Shown: piece by piece, positions 34,130 through 42,777 of the stretch
Position numbering within the stretch: position 1 is the stretch's first letter
Layout of the letters: every line of letters starts with the position of its first letter
Assembly (NCBI GenBank): GCA_965248395.1
Contig: OZ252103.1
Location: forward strand, 3,534,001 to 3,598,000
DNA length: 64,000 nucleotides
Origin: JAAXHH01 sp965248395
Lineage (GTDB): Bacteria; JAAXHH01
Direction of reading: 5' to 3'
The notes under the pieces: generated by a model
Databases searched by the model: none
What the model was told of the DNA's origin: nothing
Seen by the model: the letters and a program-made list of their open reading frames with translations, nothing else
Position numbers and translations under genes: made by a program

Positions 34130-34873
34130 TTACGGTTTGTCGCTTAAATAGTCATAGACAACCCGCGCATATTGCTCGGAGTAGCTGCTCTCCATGTAGT
34201 AGGCATCGCCATATTCCACCGGTGACAGCGGGGTGAGGTCGCACCGCGTGGAAGCGCCAAGGTCAATCCTGCCCTGTCCCTTCGCGGTGTGGTGTATTTG
34301 CACATCCTGGGTTGTTTCGCTGCAATCGATCAGTTGTTTGACGGCAGGGCCCGGACCGTCGGCCCTGGGGATGATCTTCAACCGCCAGGCCGGGGTAAGG
34401 GAAGGCATCGCTTCGTGGGGGGCATCGGTTTCCATGCTGGTGCTGATATTCAACACCGGCGCTCCGCCGAACGAGGTTTCCGTCACCATGGACCGACCCG
34501 CATACGAAACCTTCAAATCCGCATACACCTTCGGCGTCCCGTAAATCTCCCTGCCCGCGGCGATACCCGCGGGACCATTATGAAACACATGGGAACAGTA
34601 GAATCCGGACTGATTCCTGAATCGGCACTTCATCACGATGAAGGACTCCTCGAAGGGGCCGTAATTCGGACAAATAGGCACCTCCAACCCTGAGGCCACG
34701 CACAATCCGTCCTCCGCTGCTTCCAAAGGCTCCGGGAGATAGTCCTGAACGGCGGCAGGCGCAGCATGAAAGAAGACATATTGGAATCGCACATTTCGAT
34801 AGACCGCCGGCAGCGGCGGATAAAAGGGGCTGTCCGCCGGTATATTCCAGCCATCATCGTGTTTAATTCCCAT
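34130..34873 (-). CDS. Acetoacetate-decarboxylase-like protein
   Basis: A 247-aa protein of the ADC family. GREIYGTPKVYADL carries the Schiff-base Lys115; Glu76 in GPFEESF and Arg29 in NVRFQY sit at the same numbers as in the clostridial enzyme. The family decarboxylates or otherwise transforms beta-keto acids, and many members are not true acetoacetate decarboxylases. It heads a minus-strand group with the racemase-like and DUF3830 genes, suggesting a small catabolic pathway for a carboxylic acid. Confidence 0.8.
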   Translation of the reverse strand: MGIKHDDGWNIPADSPFYPPLPAVYRNVRFQYVFFHAAPAAVQDYLPEPLEAAEDGLCVASGLEVPICPNYGPFEESFIVMKCRFRNQSGFYCSHVFHNGPAGIAAGREIYGTPKVYADLKVSYAGRSMVTETSFGGAPVLNISTSMETDAPHEAMPSLTPAWRLKIIPRADGPGPAVKQLIDCSETTQDVQIHHTAKGQGRIDLGASTRCDLTPLSPVEYGDAYYMESSYSEQYARVVYDYLSDKP

Positions 34874-35124
34874 GTTCGGATCCCTCCTCTCCGCTGCTGA
34901 TGTAGTTCGCGCACATCATGGCAAACCAGGTCTGGCTCACGTTCCGCCAAGTTAGCGAAAGAGTGTTCATGGTCAAGAGATTCGTAATCCCGGCGCAGTC
35001 CAGACCCGGCGCGATCCGGGCACTCTGGAAAGTTACTTGATTTCGAGACCGTCCGGGTAGAATATGACTAACATCACCGTGTACGAAACGAAGTGCCAAC
35101 CAGTATCACGGAGAATGACTTCGT

Positions 35125-36615
35125 ATGGCAAAAAACAGGCCCAACATTATCTACATCCTCGCAGACGACATGGGATACGGCGACATGGGGTGCAATAACC
35201 CCGATTCCAAAATCCCGACGCCCAACCTGGACCGGCTTGCGGCCCAGGGTATTCGTTTCACCGACGCCCATGCCCCCTCGAGTGTCTGCTCGCCAAGCCG
35301 CTACGCCCTGCTGACCGGCCGCTACGCCTGGCGCACTCCGCTGAAGACGAGCGTCCTGTGGCCCTACGATCCGCCGCTGATCGAACCTGATCGCCTGACC
35401 GTAGGCGAACTGCTTCGTCAGCAGGGATATCGAACGGCGTGCATCGGCAAGTGGCACCTGGGGTGGGATTGGGCTACCCTTGACGGCTCGCCGGCACATG
35501 CAGGTACCGAGATTGGCAGGCCGGACAGGGAACTCCGCCTGGAACTGGAACGGAACGTCGACTTTGGAAAACCCATGGGCGGGGGTCCTGTCGACCGTGG
35601 ATTCGATGAGTATTTCGGCGTGGACGTGCCGAATTTCCCGCCCTACACCTGGTTCGAGCAGGATCGGGTGACCGACAAACCGGTTGTACCTAAACCCGAT
35701 GACATGTTCGGTTGGCCCGGCATCATGAAACCCGGTTGGACACTCGAGGAGATGATCCCCGAATTCGTTCGCCGCGTGGTCGAATTTATCGAATCGTCCG
35801 GTTCCGAACCCTTCTTCCTCTATTTTCCGCTCACGTCACCCCATACGCCCATCGTGCCCAACAAACGCTTCAAAGGCCAAAGCGGTGCAGGGCTGTACGG
35901 CGACTTCGTGTGCGAGGTGGACTGGGTGGTGGGCGAGGTCATGGCGGTACTTGAGCGGCGTGGGATCGCCGATGAGACCCTGCTGATCTTCACGAGCGAC
36001 AACGGGCCGGAGTGCATACCAGCCGCGGACGGCGGAAGCTATGAACACGCGCGAATCCACGGCCACTACAGCATGGCGAACCTGCGCGGCGTAAAGCGCG
36101 ATACCTGGGAAGGCGGCCACCGGGTTCCCTTCATCGCCAGGTGGCCGGGCGTCACACCCGCCGGTGCAGTCTGCGATCAACTCACCATCCTGGGCGATTT
36201 CATGGCCACCTGTGCCGAGTTGACCGGAGTCGAACTTCAGGAGGATGAAGGCGAGGACAGTGTTAGTATGCTTCCGCTGCTGCAGGGAAAGACGGATCAA
36301 CCTGTGCGGGAGTTCGCCATACACCACAGCATACGGGGAAACTTCGCCATTCGAAGGGGCAACTGGGTCTACATCGATTCACCGAGCGGAGACGACAATC
36401 GCGAGCCCGAATGGTTCAAGGAGGAACGGGGCTATACTCCCCATGACTACACGGGTGAACTCTTCGACCTCGACGACGACATCTCGGAACGGGTAAACCG
36501 GTACGGCGACCACCCGGAGATCGTCCGTGAGATGTCGCAGATGCTTGAACGGGTGAAGTTGGAGAACTTCGGAGACCGGCCGTCGCCCACAATACCATTA
36601 CCGTCCGGGGATTAA
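35125..36615 (+). CDS. S1-family sulfatase (arylsulfatase type)
   Basis: A 496-aa sulfatase. It begins RPNIIYILADDMGYGDMG with the metal-binding Asp pair, and SSVCSPSRYALLTGRY carries Cys55 of the CxPSR motif that is converted to formylglycine. Further metal and active-site blocks are IGKWHLGW, FTSDNGPE and GVKRDTWEGGHRVPF. No signal peptide is visible. No sulfatase-maturing enzyme is in the window. It likely removes sulfate from a polysaccharide or aryl sulfate. Confidence 0.92.
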   Translation: MAKNRPNIIYILADDMGYGDMGCNNPDSKIPTPNLDRLAAQGIRFTDAHAPSSVCSPSRYALLTGRYAWRTPLKTSVLWPYDPPLIEPDRLTVGELLRQQGYRTACIGKWHLGWDWATLDGSPAHAGTEIGRPDRELRLELERNVDFGKPMGGGPVDRGFDEYFGVDVPNFPPYTWFEQDRVTDKPVVPKPDDMFGWPGIMKPGWTLEEMIPEFVRRVVEFIESSGSEPFFLYFPLTSPHTPIVPNKRFKGQSGAGLYGDFVCEVDWVVGEVMAVLERRGIADETLLIFTSDNGPECIPAADGGSYEHARIHGHYSMANLRGVKRDTWEGGHRVPFIARWPGVTPAGAVCDQLTILGDFMATCAELTGVELQEDEGEDSVSMLPLLQGKTDQPVREFAIHHSIRGNFAIRRGNWVYIDSPSGDDNREPEWFKEERGYTPHDYTGELFDLDDDISERVNRYGDHPEIVREMSQMLERVKLENFGDRPSPTIPLPSGD

Positions 36616-36718
36616 TGCTCTCATAGGATTCGATTGCTTGACCTTTCTGTCTATTGGCCGCAGTGACGGTGCGAACGTTTTGAATTAGTAGGGTTCATCG
36701 CCTACTGGTCCGTTCCTC

Positions 36719-37147
36719 ATGAGCGATTCCAAATATCCGGAGCCTACAGCAGGTGCGTTGATCCAGGATCCGGAGGGCAGGATCCTTCTGCTCAGATCCC
36801 ACAAGTTCAATGACCTGTACATCATTCCGGGTGGTCATATTGAACTCGGCGAGACGGCGGAAGAGGCCCTGCGACGCGAGGTGAAGGAAGAGACCGGCCT
36901 GGAGGTCTACGACATCGAGTTTTTAATATACCAGGATTTCGTCTTCGACGAGACCTTTTGGAAACGAAAGCACTTCGTTTTTCTGGATTTCACCTGTAAG
37001 ACGGATTGTACAATTGTACAACTCAATGACGAAGCGCAACATTACGTGTGGACAACCCCCGCTGACGCGCTGAATCTACCTGTCGAAACATATACGCTCA
37101 GGGCAATCGAGGCCTTCATGACAAGCCGAGGTTCCAACGGTAAATGA
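36719..37147 (+). CDS. Nudix hydrolase
   Basis: A 142-aa Nudix protein with a complete box, GGHIELGETAEEALRREVKE followed by ETGL (residues 38-60). It hydrolyses a nucleoside-diphosphate-linked substrate, unknown here. Its TGA overlaps the ATG of the next HAD gene (ATGA at 37144), so the two are translated together. Confidence 0.9.
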   Translation: MSDSKYPEPTAGALIQDPEGRILLLRSHKFNDLYIIPGGHIELGETAEEALRREVKEETGLEVYDIEFLIYQDFVFDETFWKRKHFVFLDFTCKTDCTIVQLNDEAQHYVWTTPADALNLPVETYTLRAIEAFMTSRGSNGK

Positions 37148-37836
37148 AACCTGTTGTTCTTTTCGACCTGGACGGAACGCTGATCGACACGTGGCGCCTT
37201 TACGTCCAGGCCATGGAGCGTACCATCAAAGAGATCGGCCACGACAAAATCCCCGTAGACCGGCTGGCGTCACTCCGGCTGAATTCCGAGCCGCGTCTTC
37301 TGGGGTATTTTGTTCCTCCCGACGAAGTGGAAGGTACCCACCGTCGGTTCCTTGAGAATTACCGCGTCCTCCACGACACGTGCTTCGAAGGAGTGTATCC
37401 GGGTATTCCGGATCTCCTGTCATCCCTCCGGGGCCGCGATGTCAAGACGGGTATCATCACAGGCAAGAGCCGGGGCGCCTGGGATATCACGCGCCGGCAT
37501 GTCCGGTTGGGCGAATTCGATGTCATGGTTTTCGATGATGATGTATCCGAACCCAAGCCGGACTGCGAGGGACTCTTGAAGGCGGTGTCGGACCAGGAAA
37601 CCTCTCCGGATGAGACCGTTTACGTGGGAGATTCGGTGGACGACCTGAAAGCCGCGGCGGCCGCCGGGATCGGATTCCTCGCGGCCCTTTGGTCCAAAAC
37701 CGATCCGGAGATACGATCATTCAAATCCGCTGCTGAAACGGTGGGCGATTACACATGCATGGAGCATCCCCTTGACGTCGACCGGTTACTAAAGGATTCC
37801 TTGAATGGATTGCAGGGCTCCTTGATCGCATCGTAG
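37144..37836 (+). CDS. HAD-superfamily hydrolase, phosphoglycolate-phosphatase-like
   Basis: A 230-aa HAD protein: VVLFDLDGTLIDT, a helical cap from about 20 to 85, GIITGKSRGAW, EPKPDCEGLLKA and VYVGDSVDDLKAA. It overlaps the Nudix stop codon by four bases. The Nudix-HAD coupling suggests sequential removal of phosphates from one metabolite, which is an inference. Confidence 0.9.
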   Translation: MKPVVLFDLDGTLIDTWRLYVQAMERTIKEIGHDKIPVDRLASLRLNSEPRLLGYFVPPDEVEGTHRRFLENYRVLHDTCFEGVYPGIPDLLSSLRGRDVKTGIITGKSRGAWDITRRHVRLGEFDVMVFDDDVSEPKPDCEGLLKAVSDQETSPDETVYVGDSVDDLKAAAAAGIGFLAALWSKTDPEIRSFKSAAETVGDYTCMEHPLDVDRLLKDSLNGLQGSLIAS

Positions 37837-37927
37837 AGCCAGGCTTCGCACCGGACTTCACGGGATCACGGGACCATTGACTCGAAGAGCATGATGCTGA
37901 AGCACCTGGACACCTGGAGACCACGTT

Positions 37928-38767
37928 ATGCCCGACTACAACTACCACTTCGACCGCGACGATATCGAGTCCGCATTGGCCTGCGTGGAAGAATACGGGT
38001 TCTGTGTCATACGCAAGCTGATCGAACCGGACATGGTGGAGGCGTTGAAGGACTCCATAGACCGGCACCTGGATCCCGAACGCGATCTGGGTCCGGCGTC
38101 CAACCGGTATCACATGGCCTTTGCCGAGGACAGCGAGCCCGTCTGGGATCTCGTCGACCAGCCGGCCTACATGCGCTTCATCCAAACAATACACGGCGCC
38201 GGCGAACTCTGCCTGCACCGTTCGGCGGCCATTCTCCGTACTCCTGGTGAAGGCATGGGCCGCTGGCACCAGGACCACCGGGGTCACATCGACAATCCCC
38301 AGACCGCCAACGACGTGCTCAACAGGTTCCCCATCCCCAGCGGCGCCTGGTTTTACCTCAACGGCAGCCATCCCGACCAAAGCGGTATCGCCGTCATAGA
38401 AAAATCCCACTGTCCGGACTGGGAAGGTCCCGACGGGTATGTCCTCGGACCGGAACGCGGCGGCCTGTACCCCGAAGGCGCGACGCCGGACACACCGTAC
38501 GATGGAATGGCCGTGCCCGGCTGCGTCCCGGTCGAGGCCGACCCCGGCGACCTGATCTGCTTCGCCGCGCTTACCTGGCACGCCAACATGGCCACCCACG
38601 AACGTCGGTATTCCTGCGGCATCGGGTTCCGTCCCAAGTCCTGGCGCATTGACGCTCCCTGGCCCCTGCCCGATTCGGCCGCGTCCCTGGCCGAACGACT
38701 GCCCGAACGCCTCAAGCACTATACCGATGGTTATACGGGATTCGACGGCGAGTGGAGAGCTGAGTGA
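37928..38767 (+). CDS. Phytanoyl-CoA dioxygenase (PhyH) family protein
   Basis: A 279-aa PhyH protein. Metal ligands are GRWHQDHRGH (His114, Asp116) and LTWHANMATH (distal His). The YGFCVIRKLI strand and IEKSHCPDW loop are family features. It has an insertion with many Gly, Pro and Asp residues before the distal His (about 175-215), not present in the shorter relatives here. The ATG at 37928 follows an upstream spacer of 91 bases. Confidence 0.9.
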   Translation: MPDYNYHFDRDDIESALACVEEYGFCVIRKLIEPDMVEALKDSIDRHLDPERDLGPASNRYHMAFAEDSEPVWDLVDQPAYMRFIQTIHGAGELCLHRSAAILRTPGEGMGRWHQDHRGHIDNPQTANDVLNRFPIPSGAWFYLNGSHPDQSGIAVIEKSHCPDWEGPDGYVLGPERGGLYPEGATPDTPYDGMAVPGCVPVEADPGDLICFAALTWHANMATHERRYSCGIGFRPKSWRIDAPWPLPDSAASLAERLPERLKHYTDGYTGFDGEWRAE

Positions 38768-38811
38768 ACGGGAGAGTGGGAGGTGGTCAGAATCCACCAG
38801 TCAGGTATTAA

Positions 38812-39261
38812 ATGCTTACAGTCCCTCCTAAGTTTTTCGTCACAACTGGCATCCTCGTAGGGCACGAAGAAAAGGTACTCCTGGTTCGTACACCGCGGCG
38901 TGGATGGGAGTTTCCCGGAGGCCAGATCGAGGAAGGCGAGACCATCGTCAATGGAGTAATCCGTGAACTCCAGGAAGAAGCAAACATCGCGGCTTCGGTC
39001 GATCGACTCGTTGGGGTGTATACCAACCTAAGTGAAGGCCGAGTAATCTTTGACTTCCTCGGTACCTGGCTGTCCGGTGAAGCCCGGGCGGGATACGAAA
39101 CGACCGATGTCGCCTGGGTTTCAAAAACAGACACCGAGAAAATGATCGATCATCCCGGTTACCAGCGAAGGCTCCAGCAGTTGTTGTCGTTTGATGGGAG
39201 CGTCCTGTTTCTTTCTTACACCACACAGCCGTTCACGGTGTGCCATCAGATGTACGTGTGA
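38812..39261 (+). CDS. Nudix hydrolase
   Basis: A 149-aa Nudix protein with the box GGQIEEGETIVNGVIRELQE-EANI at residues 36-59; REL-EE is intact although the box-end Gly is replaced by Asn. It is followed three bases later by the kinase gene at 39265, so they are likely one transcript. Confidence 0.88.
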   Translation: MLTVPPKFFVTTGILVGHEEKVLLVRTPRRGWEFPGGQIEEGETIVNGVIRELQEEANIAASVDRLVGVYTNLSEGRVIFDFLGTWLSGEARAGYETTDVAWVSKTDTEKMIDHPGYQRRLQQLLSFDGSVLFLSYTTQPFTVCHQMYV

Positions 39262-39264
39262 GTC

Positions 39265-40077
39265 ATGAGTTCACGCTCGATCAATCCAAGCAATCTCCCA
39301 GATCCCGTACAGTCTCGCCTGAGGGGCTACACGTCCGATGGCCGAAACCTCCGGACCGAGTCCTGCTCGGACGTGTTTCTCTACACGCACACCCTGAAGC
39401 TCGGTTTGATCCTGAAGACAAGAGACGTCCGGTTAAGGCCACAGGAATCGGATCTCCTCACGGAGACGGTAGCCCTTTCGTGGTTGCGGGACAAACTCTC
39501 CGTACCCGAGTTGCAGTGTTTTCACGTCGAAGGCGATACGCAGTTCCTGCTCATGACGCAGATGGAAGGCGTCTCGGGGATTCAACCGGAAGAGACTGGC
39601 GATCCAGCGAATCTCGTGCGGGAATTCGCTAAGGGGTTGCGCGAAGTGCATAGCCTGAGCACCGAGTCCTGCACCCTGGATTGGCGCATGTCGAGTTTCT
39701 TCACCTGGGCGGAAGGGTTGATCGAAAACGGCGTGTTGGACGAGTATATCCCTGAAGGCGCGACCCGAACCATTTTCAGTGATCAGCTATCTGATATAAA
39801 AAAGGGCATGCCCGAGGTGGAAGACCTGGTCTTCACACATGGAGATTACTGCCTGCCCAATGTCATGTTCCAGGACGGCAGACTGAGCGGTTACATCGAC
39901 CTAGGCTACGCCGGGGTCGGAGACCGGTATCTGGATTTCGTTGCGGCCCGCGGAACGATCCGCCGGAACCTGGGCGAAGAATGGATCGGTCCGTTCTTCC
40001 AGGCATATGGTCTCGAGGAACCGGACCAGGAAAAACTGAAAGCGTATCAAAAAGTACATGATTTTGGATTCAGGTGA
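39265..40077 (+). CDS. APH(3')-type aminoglycoside phosphotransferase-like protein
   Basis: A 270-aa kinase with the APH(3') pattern: RTESCSDVFLYTHTLKLGLI for ATP binding, LLMTQMEGVSG, VFTHGDYCLPNVMFQDGRLS with catalytic Asp and Asn, YIDLGYAGVGDRYLDFV and the characteristic C-terminal FGF(R). The HGDYCLPN and DLG-x-G-x-ADRY-type blocks are closer to true APH(3') enzymes than those of the two kinases at 24.8 and 26.8 kb. Resistance activity is not proven by sequence. Confidence 0.85.
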   Translation: MSSRSINPSNLPDPVQSRLRGYTSDGRNLRTESCSDVFLYTHTLKLGLILKTRDVRLRPQESDLLTETVALSWLRDKLSVPELQCFHVEGDTQFLLMTQMEGVSGIQPEETGDPANLVREFAKGLREVHSLSTESCTLDWRMSSFFTWAEGLIENGVLDEYIPEGATRTIFSDQLSDIKKGMPEVEDLVFTHGDYCLPNVMFQDGRLSGYIDLGYAGVGDRYLDFVAARGTIRRNLGEEWIGPFFQAYGLEEPDQEKLKAYQKVHDFGFR

Positions 40078-40148
40078 GCTTCGGCCGATTAGATCGCAGC
40101 TTTCGGACCAGATGATTCGTTAAAAGTACAACCACATACGAGCCTGAA

Positions 40149-40948
40149 TTGAACCGTAATCTACCAGGACCACTACAGTATCAGTACGAATACGCCACAC
40201 GCTTCAAGAATCGAAGTATGGCGGAATCGTATGAGCGTCGGCCCCCTTATCCTGATGAAACGTATACGATTCTCCTGAGTCTGCTTGGAGAATCGCATGG
40301 TAGAGTGCTTGACGTCGGGTGCGGTACGGAAAGGATAGCTCGATCGCTCGTCGATCATGTGGCCTCGATTGACGCCGTTGATTTCTCCCGGGAAATGATC
40401 CGGGTAGGTAGATCGCTGGACAAGGGAAACCATCCGAACCTCAGGTGGATTCTGGGTCGAGTCGAAGAGGTTAAACTGGAACCGGGTTACTCTTTGGTGA
40501 CTGCCGGGGGAGCATTCATTGGATGGATTGGAGCGTGGTGTTCCCAAGATTCAATGAGATACTGTCACCGGATCGATACGTCGCAATCATTGAGGGAGAT
40601 CGGCCCTTCGATTCACCCTGGAATGAAACGGAACGCGAACTCATTAGACAGTACTCTACCAATCGCCATTATAAGGAAATCGACCTGATAGGTGAGCTTG
40701 TGAACAGGAACCAACTGCGCCTGATCGGAGACAGGTGGACGGCCCCAATTGGCTTCTGCCAGACGGTAGACGACTACGTAGAGTCTTTTCATTCCAGAGA
40801 AAGTATGTCCAGGGAACACATGGGTGACAGTAACGTCTCGGGATTTGACGTCGCATTATCCCGAATCCTGGAAGATTATGCAGATGGCGAAGGGGTTCTA
40901 CACTTTCAGTTGCGGTCGAGAGTTGTCTGGGGAAGGCCGATAGCATAG
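40149..40948 (+). pseudogene. Class I SAM-dependent methyltransferase with a frameshift
   Basis: The first frame from 40149 gives YATRFKNRSMAESYERRPPY, HGRVLDVGCGTERIARSLVD (SAM loop), IDAVDFSREMI and SLVTAGG. It then shifts at a run of five G (40505-40509), and the rest continues as IHWMDWSVVFPRFNEILSPD, YVAIIEGDRP and so on to 40948. About 266 codons in total match a complete methyltransferase. The shift could be a true mutation or a base-calling error in the G-run. Confidence 0.85.
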
Positions 40949-40950
40949 GG

Positions 40951-41802
40951 ATGTATGGATTCAATAGCATGACGCTTAAAACCATGAATATCCCCCACGC
41001 CCTGGTTGAGGCCCTCCTTCGCGAGGCGGCCGAGCAGATCATCCTGCCGCTTTGGAGAAACCTCGGACAGGATGATATTAATGAAAAAACTCCCGGTGAT
41101 TTAACGACCATTGCGGATACCAAGTGCGAGAGATTCCTGGCATCTCATCTGCCCGGGTTAATCAGCGGCTCGTTGGTCCTTGGAGAAGAGAGTGTGCACG
41201 ACGATCCGGACCTGTTGTCCTCACTACACGCTGACGCTCCCGTCTGGGTTGTCGATCCCCTGGATGGAACTCGGTACTTCGCGGCTGGCAAACCAGAGTT
41301 TGACATCATGGTTTGCCTCATTCACTCGAGCATTACAATCGGGGCATGGATACTCAACCCACTGGAAGGCACATTGGTAAGCGCTGAAAAAGGATGCGGG
41401 GCCTTTGAAGGAAGTGAGCGCCTGGTCGTCGAATCCTCCTGCCTACCCCTGGATTGTGTTCGCGGCGCGGCGATGACGTCGTACCTGCCGGATTCCTTGC
41501 GCCTCACCGCCGAAGCTTCGTTCAGCTCCTTCCAGTCCATTGGAAGAACTCGATGCGCAGGCCACAACTATCCTTCCTTCGCGAAGAATGAAACGCAGTT
41601 CCTGTTTTACTACCGCACCCTGGTTTGGGATCACGCACCGGGTGTACTTATCGCGCAAGAGGCGGGCGGATTCGTTCGAAGACTGGATGGAACCTTGTAC
41701 TCGCCAGTGGATGACCGAAAGGGGCTGCTGTGCGCATCGAACAGGAACTTGTGGGTGTCCATTCAAAGGAAGTTGGTACCGTCTATATCGGTAGTTGAGT
41801 AA
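40951..41802 (+). CDS. Inositol-monophosphatase-family phosphatase
   Basis: A 283-aa lithium-sensitive-type phosphatase. Metal-site motifs are LGEESVHDD (Glu), VVDPLDGTRYFAAG and WDHAPGVLIAQEAGG. The family includes inositol monophosphatase, CysQ and histidinol phosphatase; the spacing is compatible with any. A histidinol phosphatase role is possible since hisG and hisC are in this window without one, but the genes are not linked. It begins three bases after the methyltransferase stop. Confidence 0.85.
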   Translation: MYGFNSMTLKTMNIPHALVEALLREAAEQIILPLWRNLGQDDINEKTPGDLTTIADTKCERFLASHLPGLISGSLVLGEESVHDDPDLLSSLHADAPVWVVDPLDGTRYFAAGKPEFDIMVCLIHSSITIGAWILNPLEGTLVSAEKGCGAFEGSERLVVESSCLPLDCVRGAAMTSYLPDSLRLTAEASFSSFQSIGRTRCAGHNYPSFAKNETQFLFYYRTLVWDHAPGVLIAQEAGGFVRRLDGTLYSPVDDRKGLLCASNRNLWVSIQRKLVPSISVVE

Positions 41803-41873
41803 GTTCCGCAACTGGATTCCCTCATCCCTCGTTAGAGCTCTAAAACCGCTTGGTTTCACCCAACTAATCCCGT

Positions 41874-42641
41874 TTATCCACCAACGCATCCATTAACGCG
41901 GTGATTCAGATCATCGGGCAAACCGGTGTGGTGGAGGCACGCTTTAGCCCCATCGGAAACAGCGTTGATGGATCCCCCATTCAGGCTTACCTGGCCGGCA
42001 AAAACGCACAGTCCGCTTCTATCCCAGTCGCCTTTACCTACGCGGTATTTAAAAGAAAGATGCACCGTACCCGATCCATGATCGTAGTAGGCCTTTTGGG
42101 TACCGGGACTGCGCAGTTCGAGTAACAGATAGGGACGGCCTAAGACCTGCATCGGTTCGTCGTATTTCGCCTCGATCTCTATGACTTCGCCGTATTCATA
42201 GATAGCCTCCAAACGGGGCGTTGAGGTTAACCTGAGTCCCTCAATAGCCGGAATCATTCTTGACGGTCCAAGGTCCATACCCCGGGTCGCAAGCACGGAA
42301 GGCATGGCGAACGCCGGTAGACCTCCGGACATCTGCCGGATAACTTCTTCATCACCTTTGTCCCGGTCTGCATCCTGGAAAGCCATCATGGAGGATGGCC
42401 GCCTGCTTTCCTGCTGTGCATTCATCATTCCGGATGACATGCCGACGTCATGGACCCTCTCGGTCTCATGCTGAGTGGCCCAATCCGGCCGGTCGATGCA
42501 TGCTTCAGGTAAAGCTCCCGCAGCGGGAGTCCAGTGAACCGGTTGTACCGGTTGCGTGGGTTCAATCGAATCGGATGGTTCACCGCAGGCGACCACAAGC
42601 GGCGTAAGCATCAGTAAGAGGTATGAGAAAGACCGTGTCAT
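41874..42641 (-). CDS. Lipoprotein with C-terminal beta-sandwich domain shared with the neighbour
   Basis: A 255-aa protein with a signal peptide and lipobox (LTPLVVAC, Cys19). Residues 40-140 are low-complexity, rich in Met and charged residues. Residues 145-255 form a domain with EYGEVIEIEAKYDEPMQV, AYYDHGSGTVHLSFKY, DRSGLCVF and LPDDLNHRVNGC. The same domain ends the large lipoprotein at 42778. The domain is a SwmB-like surface domain by pattern. The 5' leader AAGGGAGCTACCC is also shared. Confidence 0.75.
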   Translation of the reverse strand: MTRSFSYLLLMLTPLVVACGEPSDSIEPTQPVQPVHWTPAAGALPEACIDRPDWATQHETERVHDVGMSSGMMNAQQESRRPSSMMAFQDADRDKGDEEVIRQMSGGLPAFAMPSVLATRGMDLGPSRMIPAIEGLRLTSTPRLEAIYEYGEVIEIEAKYDEPMQVLGRPYLLLELRSPGTQKAYYDHGSGTVHLSFKYRVGKGDWDRSGLCVFAGQVSLNGGSINAVSDGAKACLHHTGLPDDLNHRVNGCVGG

Positions 42642-42777
42642 GGGTAGCTCCCTTCAGCTTGATGGGAAATGGCGAGGAACTACATGCGTCGGGATGGAGG
42701 AGATCTGAGTTCCTCCGCTAAGCAGTGCCGGCGGCTGCGTTATCCATCCGCACAGCTGCCACCAATCAATCGGGCCA

